Source of the DNA: Mycolicibacterium mengxianglii | Lineage (GTDB): Bacteria > Actinomycetota > Actinomycetes > Mycobacteriales > Mycobacteriaceae | Reading direction: 5' to 3' | DNA length: 64,000 nucleotides | Assembly: GCF_015710575.1 (NCBI RefSeq) | Contig: NZ_CP065373.1 | Span: 2,294,001-2,358,000 of the forward strand | Part shown: positions 53,797 to 64,000 of the stretch, one piece after another | Layout: the number at the start of each line of letters is the position of its first letter | Numbering within the stretch: the stretch's first letter is position 1 | The notes under the pieces: model-generated | Databases searched by the model: none | What the model was told of the DNA's origin: nothing | Seen by the model: the letters and a program-made list of their open reading frames with translations, nothing else | Program-made: the position numbers and the translations under genes

Positions 53797-54109
53797 AGTC
53801 AGAGCGACACGGCCTCGGCCGGAGAGCGAAGGCAAATTCGAGAGAATAACCCTTAACTGGGAAGTTCCTCACTGTCCGAACTACGGCCAGCGGCTTTTCG
53901 CCGCTGGGTTGTTGCGCGGTCAAGCAGGTCTGTTGTTTGAGAACTCAATAGTGTGTTTGGTGGTTTTTGTTTGTTTTTGGCCATCCTCGTGGGGGACTCC
54001 CCGTCTTCCTGTTGTGGGGGTGGTTGTTTTTGATGCCAGTTTGTTTGGTGTCTTTTGTTTGTGATCGGATTTCTCTGATTGTGAATTCACCTGACTTTGG
54101 TTGGGTTGT
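53797..54109 (+). ncRNA. Pre-rRNA leader with boxB/boxA-like antitermination elements
   Basis: A hairpin CCAGCGGC-TTTTC-GCCGCTGG (53887-53907) is followed by TGTTGTTTGAGAACTCAATAG (53931-53951), the actinobacterial rRNA antitermination-like box. CTCGTGG...CTCC (53986-54000) can pair with GGAG..CCACGAG just after the 16S (55640-55652), giving a processing stem. The rest is T/G-rich, unlike the surrounding genes. Confidence 0.65.
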
Positions 54110-59189
<5,080 letters not shown>

Positions 59190-59193
59190 TTAA

Positions 59194-59382
59194 CTAAGAC
59201 GCCCGCAACCACTCCACAAATGCAACAAACATTGCATCCCACCACCAAAAACACCTTTTTTGGTGACACGGTGACACCCCCAGCATCACGTGGTGTGTTC
59301 GGGACACCGCCCACCCCGTGGGCGACCCCTACCAGAAACACATCTGACTGGTGAGGGTTTCACCGCACACAAAAAAATAGAG
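59194..59382 (+). other. 23S-5S spacer with processing arm
   Basis: 59194-59250 pairs with 55940-55990 of the ITS to bracket the 23S. CACC-TTTTTT-GGTG at about 59252-59265 is a small hairpin, and a T-run inside it might pause polymerase. No tRNA present. Confidence 0.65.
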
Positions 59383-59497
59383 TTACGGCGGTCATAGCGA
59401 CAGGGAAACGCCCGGTCCCATCCCGAACCCGGAAGCTAAGCCTGTCAGCGCCGATGATACTACCCCTACGGGTGGAAAAGTAGGACACCGCCGAACA
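59383..59497 (+). rRNA. rrf: 5S ribosomal RNA
   Basis: 115 bases, TTACGGCGG to CCGCCGAACA, ends complementary. ACGCCCGGTCCCATCCCGAAC and GGAAGCTAAGCC are universal 5S segments. Length is as in M. tuberculosis. Confidence 0.96.
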
Positions 59498-59503
59498 CAC
59501 ATT

Positions 59504-59545
59504 AGAAATACCCCCCACCACACGGTGGGGGGTATTTCTATTTCC
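59504..59545 (+). terminator. rRNA operon terminator
   Basis: AGAAATACCCCCCACC-ACAC-GGTGGGGGGTATTTCT: a perfect 16-base stem, 4-base loop, followed by ATTTCC. Starts 7 bases after the 5S end. The strongest intrinsic terminator in the window. Confidence 0.92.
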
Positions 59546-59643
59546 CCAACAAAGCCGTATTCGACCGATCAAAGAATGGCGAATTGTGGGCTAAACACCG
59601 CAACCCGTATCCTGACGTGAGGTTACGAGGCTGAAAGGCAGCA

Positions 59644-60456
59644 GTGGTCGACAACAGAGGCGGCGGGGATCGCCGGCCGGGGCGCCCCCATCATGACGGC
59701 CCACACCGGCAGGGTGATCGGACAAAGCCGCCGGCGCGCTCAGGGCCGGATCGTGCCCGGCGCAGCCCAGCGCAAGGACGGACGGACGATCCCGACAAAG
59801 GGCCGTCCCTTCCGCCCACCGTCGATGCCAAGCAATTGGCCCCCGATGTGCGACGGGAATTGAGCACACTGGACAAGACGACGGCCGACACCATCGCCCG
59901 TCATCTTGTCGCGGCCGGCGAACTCCTCGACGAGGATCCCGAAGCCGCACTGGAGCACGCACGGGCGGCGCGTCAGCGGTCGGGGCGCATCGCGGCGATC
60001 CGCGAAGCAGTGGGGATCGCGGCTTACCGCTGTGGCGACTGGGCCCAGGCATTGTCCGAGTTGCGTGCCGCCCGGCGCATGGGCGCAAAGTCCGAGCTGC
60101 TGCCGCTGATCGCCGACTGCGAGCGGGGAGTGGGCCGCCCGGAGCGGGCCATCGAACTCGCGCGCAGTCCCGAGGCATTGGCGTTGACCGGTGATGACGC
60201 AGACGAGCTGCGCATCGTGGTCGCAGGCGCTCGCGCCGACCTGGGGCAGTTGGAGCAGGCACTCGCCGTGCTGGCCTCACCGCCTCTTGACCCCTCGCGA
60301 TCCGGCCAGACGGCCGCACGGCTGTTCTATGCCTACGCCGAGGCGCTACTGGCGCTGGGCCGCACCGACGAAGCGGTGCAGTGGTTCTTCCACGCTGCCA
60401 GCGCTGACGTCGAAGGCGTCACCGACGCCGAAGACCGCATCAGTGAGCTCGCCTGA
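59644..60456 (+). CDS. Tetratricopeptide-repeat protein (Rv1691 homologue)
   Basis: 270 residues, GTG start at 59644 after a GAAAGG. The first about 60 residues are low-complexity (Arg/Gly/Pro/Asp-rich, apparently disordered); from about 70 the protein is a run of TPR-like helix pairs (ADTIARHLVAAGELLDEDPEAALEHARAARQ, YRCGDWAQALSELRAARRMG, YAYAEALLALGRTDEAVQWFFHAA). A cytoplasmic scaffold is likely; function unknown. Its end abuts the next gene. Confidence 0.82.
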   Translation: MVDNRGGGDRRPGRPHHDGPHRQGDRTKPPARSGPDRARRSPAQGRTDDPDKGPSLPPTVDAKQLAPDVRRELSTLDKTTADTIARHLVAAGELLDEDPEAALEHARAARQRSGRIAAIREAVGIAAYRCGDWAQALSELRAARRMGAKSELLPLIADCERGVGRPERAIELARSPEALALTGDDADELRIVVAGARADLGQLEQALAVLASPPLDPSRSGQTAARLFYAYAEALLALGRTDEAVQWFFHAASADVEGVTDAEDRISELA

Positions 60457-60457
60457 G

Positions 60458-61486
60458 GTGGCGTCGTTCGCCGAAGACTTCGACTGCTTGATGCTCGACC
60501 TCGACGGCACGGTGTTCCGCGGCCACGAGCCGACCGAGGGTGCCGTCGACGCCCTCGCGCGGGCAGGACACACCACGACGTTTTTTGTCACCAACAACGC
60601 TTCGCGCAGCGCCGACGACGTGGCTGCTCACCTGTGCGAACTCGGCTTCACCGCCGCGGCTGCAGACGTGGTGACCAGCGCACAAGGTGCGGCGCGGCTA
60701 CTGGCTCGGCAGCTGCCGGCGGACGCCGCGGTGCTGGTGATCGGCACCGAGGCGCTCGCTGCCGAAGTCGGCGCGGTCGGGCTGCGGCCGGTGCGGCTGT
60801 TCAGCGACGAGCCGGCCGCCGTGGTCCAAGGCCACAACCCGCAGACCGGGTGGGCCGATCTGGCCGAGGCGGCACTGGCTATCCGGTCCGGTGCACTGTG
60901 GGTGGCGGCCAACGTCGACAAGACCCTCCCGACGGAGCGGGGACTGCTCCCGGGCAACGGTTCGATGGTGGCCGCGCTGCGCACCGCCACCGACAGTGAG
61001 CCGCAAGTGGCGGGCAAGCCTGCGCCCACTCTGATGGAGGATGCGCTCTCCCGCGGTGAATTCCACACCCCGTTGGTGGTCGGTGACCGGCTCGATACCG
61101 ATATCGCCGGGGCCAGTGCCGCCGGGCTGCCGAGCCTGATGGTGCTCACCGGGGTCAACAACGCCAGGGACGCTGTCTATGCGGTGCCCGACGAACGTCC
61201 CACCTTCATCGCCGAAGACCTACGGGCTCTACATGAGGATCCCGCGTCCTGTGCAGTGACCGACCAACCCGCGTGGCGGGTGTGCGTCGACGGCGCCACG
61301 GTCAGCGTCGAGGCGGCCGGACCTGATCCCGGCGGGGACGGACTGTCGGTCGTGCGCGCCACCGCGCGCGCCGTCTGGGACGCCGGGCTCGACGACGGAC
61401 GGTTCACGGTGCACGCGCAGGACGATGCCTCCTCCGCGGCACTGCGGCGTTGGTCCCTGCTGTCGCCGTCCGATCAGCTAGCGTGA
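60458..61486 (+). CDS. HAD-superfamily phosphatase (glycerol-3-phosphate phosphatase, Rv1692 homologue)
   Basis: 342 residues from the GTG at 60458; a GTG at 60443 overlapping the upstream stop is an alternative. HAD motifs: DLDGTVFRG (nucleophile and acid Asp), FVTNNASRS, Lys in GKPAPTLM, VGDRLDTDIAGA. The cap lies between motifs II and III, as in the NagD/PGP group. The M. tuberculosis homologue was shown to dephosphorylate glycerol-3-phosphate in phospholipid recycling. The C-terminal about 80 residues are an extra domain absent from minimal NagD proteins. Confidence 0.88.
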   Translation: MASFAEDFDCLMLDLDGTVFRGHEPTEGAVDALARAGHTTTFFVTNNASRSADDVAAHLCELGFTAAAADVVTSAQGAARLLARQLPADAAVLVIGTEALAAEVGAVGLRPVRLFSDEPAAVVQGHNPQTGWADLAEAALAIRSGALWVAANVDKTLPTERGLLPGNGSMVAALRTATDSEPQVAGKPAPTLMEDALSRGEFHTPLVVGDRLDTDIAGASAAGLPSLMVLTGVNNARDAVYAVPDERPTFIAEDLRALHEDPASCAVTDQPAWRVCVDGATVSVEAAGPDPGGDGLSVVRATARAVWDAGLDDGRFTVHAQDDASSAALRRWSLLSPSDQLA

Positions 61487-61493
61487 GTGCGGT

Positions 61494-61670
61494 ATGAGTA
61501 CCGACGCAGACCAGATCCGCGCCCAGGTCGACACGCTGCTCGAGCAGCTGCCCGATATCACCCCGGACAGTTCCGGCCGAGTCGATATCGACATCGAGGA
61601 TGTGGCCCGTCGCCTCGAAGAAGCTCACGATGTCCTGGTGCAGGCACTGGAATCGGTGGAGAAGGGCTGA
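61494..61670 (+). CDS. 58-residue conserved protein (Rv1693 homologue)
   Basis: MSTDADQIRAQVDTLLEQL, then VDIDIEDVARRLEEAHDVLVQALESVEKG. Two amphipathic helices, acidic overall, no Cys. It occupies the 190-base gap between the phosphatase and tlyA, 7 bases after one and 6 before the other, the position of Rv1693 in M. tuberculosis. Conserved position and codon pattern support a real gene. Function unknown. Confidence 0.8.
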   Translation: MSTDADQIRAQVDTLLEQLPDITPDSSGRVDIDIEDVARRLEEAHDVLVQALESVEKG

Positions 61671-61676
61671 CCGACC

Positions 61677-62483
61677 GTGACACGGCGTACACGCGTTGAC
61701 GCCGAGCTGGTCCGGCGAGGGCTGGCGCGGTCCCGCCAGCAGGCCGCCGAACTGATCGGCGCGGGCCGGGTGACCGTTGACGGCATGCCCGCCGCCAAGC
61801 CCGCTACGGCGATCGCGGTGACGGCCACACTCAAGGTGAACGCGGGGGAGCGCAGTTGGGTCTCCCGAGGCGCCCACAAGTTGATCGGAGCGCTCGATGC
61901 TTTCGGTATCGACGTGGCGGGCCGCCGCTGCCTGGATGCGGGCGCCTCAACAGGCGGATTCACCGAAGTGCTGTTGGACCGCGGTGCCCGCGAGGTGGTC
62001 GCTGTTGATGTCGGCTACGGGCAGCTCGCCTGGCCGCTGCGTTCCGATGACCGGGTGACCGTTCTGGAGCGCACCAATGTCCGCGAACTCACCCCTGAGG
62101 CCATCGGCGGCACCGTGCAGCTGATCGTTGCCGACCTGTCATTCATCTCGCTGTCCACAGTGCTGCCCGCACTGGCCGCGTGCGCGGCGGACGACGCGGA
62201 TATCGTTCCCATGGTGAAGCCGCAGTTCGAGGTGGGCAAGGGCCAGGTAGGCGCCGGGGGTGTGGTGTCCGATCCGCAGCTGCGGCAGGCCGCCGTACAC
62301 GCGGTGGCCGAACGCGCCTACGGGCTGAACTGGCAGACCGTCGGGGCGGTGGCCAGCCCGCTTCCGGGGCCGTCAGGCAATGTGGAGTACTTCCTGTGGC
62401 TGCGCCGCACCACTGACCGCGGATTGCGGGGCGCCGAACTGGACGCCGCCATCCACCGAGCCGTTGACGAGGGGCCGCAATGA
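61677..62483 (+). CDS. tlyA: 16S/23S rRNA 2'-O-ribose methyltransferase TlyA
   Basis: 268 residues, GTG start. N-terminal S4 RNA-binding domain ([22 protein letters not shown]), then an FtsJ-type SAM methyltransferase: [21 protein letters not shown] linker (here [16 protein letters not shown]), [38 protein letters not shown] with the catalytic Lys. In mycobacteria it methylates 16S C1409 and 23S C1920, and its loss gives capreomycin resistance. Overlaps nadK by four bases (ATGA). Confidence 0.95.
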   Translation: MTRRTRVDAELVRRGLARSRQQAAELIGAGRVTVDGMPAAKPATAIAVTATLKVNAGERSWVSRGAHKLIGALDAFGIDVAGRRCLDAGASTGGFTEVLLDRGAREVVAVDVGYGQLAWPLRSDDRVTVLERTNVRELTPEAIGGTVQLIVADLSFISLSTVLPALAACAADDADIVPMVKPQFEVGKGQVGAGGVVSDPQLRQAAVHAVAERAYGLNWQTVGAVASPLPGPSGNVEYFLWLRRTTDRGLRGAELDAAIHRAVDEGPQ

Positions 62484-63403
62484 GCTGCGACCGCACCATC
62501 CTGCTGGTGGTCCACACCGGCCGTGAGGAAGCCACCGAAGTCGCGCGGCGGGTGGAGAAAGTGTTGAGCGACAACGGGATCGGACTCCGGGTCCTCTCGG
62601 CTGAAGCGGTGGACCGCGGTTCACTGCACCTGGCACCCGACGACATCCGGGCCCTCGGCGTCGAGATCGAGGTCGTGGACGCCGACGAGAACGCCGCGGA
62701 GGGATGCGAGCTGGTGCTGGTGCTCGGCGGTGACGGCACGTTCCTGCGGGCCGCTGAACTTGCCCGCAATGTCGGAATCCCGGTGCTCGGCATCAATCTC
62801 GGACGTATCGGATTCCTTGCCGAAGCCGAGGCCGATGCGCTTGATTCCGTTCTCGAACACGTCATCAAACGGAACTACCGCGTCGAATCCCGGATGACTC
62901 TCGATGTCATGGTCCGTGTCAACGGCGAGATCGTCGAGCGCGGCTGGGCGCTCAATGAGGCCAGCCTGGAGAAAGGCCCCCGCCTCGGGGTGCTCGGTGT
63001 GGTGGTGGAGATCGACGGCCGTCCGGTGTCGTCGTTCGGCTGCGACGGCGTCCTGATCGCGACGCCCACCGGGTCGACGGCGTACGCGTTCTCGGCCGGC
63101 GGGCCGGTGCTGTGGCCGGATCTCGAGGCGATTCTGGTGGTGCCGAACAACGCGCATGCCTTGTTCGCCCGCCCGATGGTGACCAGCCCGGCCGCCACGA
63201 TCGCAGTGGAGATCGAGGCCGACGGTCATGACGCCCTGGTGTTCTGTGACGGCCGCAGGCAGATGGTGATACCTGCAGGTGGTCGCTTGGAAGCCACCCG
63301 TTGTGGAACACCGGTGAAATGGGTGCGTCTGGACAGTGCGCCGTTCACCGACCGACTGGTACGCAAGTTCCGGTTGCCGGTCATGGGTTGGCGCGGGCAG
63401 TAA
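62480..63403 (+). CDS. nadK: NAD kinase
   Basis: 307 residues. [14 protein letters not shown] (phosphate donor site), NEASLEKG (NE motif) and [16 protein letters not shown] are the diagnostic motifs. Phosphorylates NAD to NADP; mycobacterial enzymes can use polyphosphate as well as ATP (hence the name ppnK). Coupled to tlyA and followed two bases later by recN. Confidence 0.96.
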   Translation: MSCDRTILLVVHTGREEATEVARRVEKVLSDNGIGLRVLSAEAVDRGSLHLAPDDIRALGVEIEVVDADENAAEGCELVLVLGGDGTFLRAAELARNVGIPVLGINLGRIGFLAEAEADALDSVLEHVIKRNYRVESRMTLDVMVRVNGEIVERGWALNEASLEKGPRLGVLGVVVEIDGRPVSSFGCDGVLIATPTGSTAYAFSAGGPVLWPDLEAILVVPNNAHALFARPMVTSPAATIAVEIEADGHDALVFCDGRRQMVIPAGGRLEATRCGTPVKWVRLDSAPFTDRLVRKFRLPVMGWRGQ

Positions 63404-63406
63404 CGC

Positions 63407-64000
63407 GTGCTGGCCGAAATCCGCATCGAGGCACTCGGTGCCATCAGTGCTGCCAACGCCGAGTTCGACCGTGGATTGACGGTGCTCACGGGCGAAACCG
63501 GCACCGGCAAGACGATGGTGGTGACGGGGCTGCATCTGCTCGGCGGCGCCCGCGCGGACGCCAACCGGGTGCGTTCGGGAGCTGAGCGCGCCGTGATCGA
63601 GGGCCGGTTCACCACCACCGAACTCGACGACGCGCTCACCGCCGGGATCGACGAGATCCTGGACTCCTCGGGGTCCGAGCGCGACGACGACGGCAGCGTC
63701 ATCGCGCTGCGGTCGGTGAGCCGTGACGGACCGTCGCGTGCCTATCTGGGCGGGCGCAGTGTGCCAGCCAAATCGCTGAGCACCTTCACCACTCAGCTGC
63801 TGACATTGCACGGCCAGAACGATCAGCTGCGGCTGATGCGGCCGGACGAACAGCGGGCCGCGCTGGACCGGTTCGCCGACGTCGCAGTGAAGCTGGCCCG
63901 CTACCAGAGCCTGCGGGATGAATGGCTGACAGCGCGACGGGACCTGATCGACCGCACCAACCGAGCTCGCGATCTCGCCCAGGAAGCCGACCGTCTGCAG
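63407..64000 (+). CDS. recN: DNA repair protein RecN, N-terminal part (3' end outside window)
   Basis: 198 residues from a GTG at 63407; open to the right edge. SMC-like N-terminus: IRIEALGAISAANAEFDRGLTVLTGETGTGKTMVV with the Walker A loop GETGTGKT, LGGARADANRVRSG, and the RecN-specific TLHGQNDQLRLMRPDEQRAALD (Q-loop region), then the start of the coiled coil. Acts in double-strand break repair. Start is three bases after the nadK stop. Confidence 0.94.
   Translation, partial: MLAEIRIEALGAISAANAEFDRGLTVLTGETGTGKTMVVTGLHLLGGARADANRVRSGAERAVIEGRFTTTELDDALTAGIDEILDSSGSERDDDGSVIALRSVSRDGPSRAYLGGRSVPAKSLSTFTTQLLTLHGQNDQLRLMRPDEQRAALDRFADVAVKLARYQSLRDEWLTARRDLIDRTNRARDLAQEADRLQ

Overview
The window is chromosomal DNA of a mycobacterium, most likely a rapid grower (Mycolicibacterium type). 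The right half keeps the gene order I know from M. tuberculosis Rv1647-Rv1696: class III cyclase, pheST, argCJBDFRGH, the Rv1683/Rv1684 pair, mpg, tyrS, the Rv1691-Rv1693 genes, tlyA, nadK, recN. A complete 16S-23S-5S operon lies just downstream of tyrS, which is where fast-growing mycobacteria carry their second rRNA operon, and the 16S has the short form of helix 18. These comparisons are from memory; no search was run. Base composition, frequent GTG starts and many 4-base ATGA/GTGA overlaps also fit.

Left half (1-27.6 kb): accessory catabolic and secreted functions. In order: the end of one SDR; an SDR with an MmyB-type regulator; a cluster of FadR/GntR regulator, glutamine-synthetase-like ligase, nitrilase and SDR, with palindromic sites in front of both regulator and ligase; a divergent MarR/quinone-oxidoreductase pair; a leishmanolysin-like metalloprotease; a decayed copy of a promoter and gene start whose intact version sits at 19.8-20.2 kb; a GNAT protein; a Thr-rich lipoprotein; a sedolisin protease overlapping a zinc-ribbon membrane protein; an SDR; an MTA/SAH nucleosidase; a DUF985 cupin; a secreted chorismate mutase; an Xre-cupin regulator with an acyl-CoA-dehydrogenase-fold monooxygenase; and an IclR-centred divergent cluster (MHS transporter plus threonine-dehydratase-like enzyme on one side, aldehyde dehydrogenase plus zinc alcohol dehydrogenase on the other).

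Middle (27.7-32.7 kb): an arsenic island with two ArsR repressors. The right-going arm is arsR-acr3-arsC; the left-going arm is an FAD monooxygenase (ArsO-like, with a Cys-Cys tail) and an MFS transporter. The arms converge, and the second arsR is divergent from the flavoprotein.

Right half (32.8-64 kb): housekeeping. pheST is followed by a nearly gap-free arginine operon from N-acetylglutamate to argininosuccinate lyase, including its repressor argR and an ARG-box-like palindrome before argC. Two related palindromic repeats flank parts of it. Then come a Uup-like ABC-F protein, a hydrolase/acyl-CoA-synthetase-like fusion, a small secreted protein, a Trm112-like protein, mpg, tyrS, the rRNA operon with promoter, antitermination leader, processing stems and strong terminator, and a compact operon (TPR protein, glycerol-3-phosphate phosphatase homologue, 58-aa protein, tlyA, nadK, recN) that runs off the end.

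The most interesting items for follow-up are the nitrilase/GS-like cluster with its palindromic operators, the duplicated-and-decayed promoter with a conserved 19-bp palindrome, the sedolisin/zinc-ribbon membrane pair, the Cys-tailed arsenic flavoprotein, and the degenerate adenylation loop in the 1007-aa fusion.
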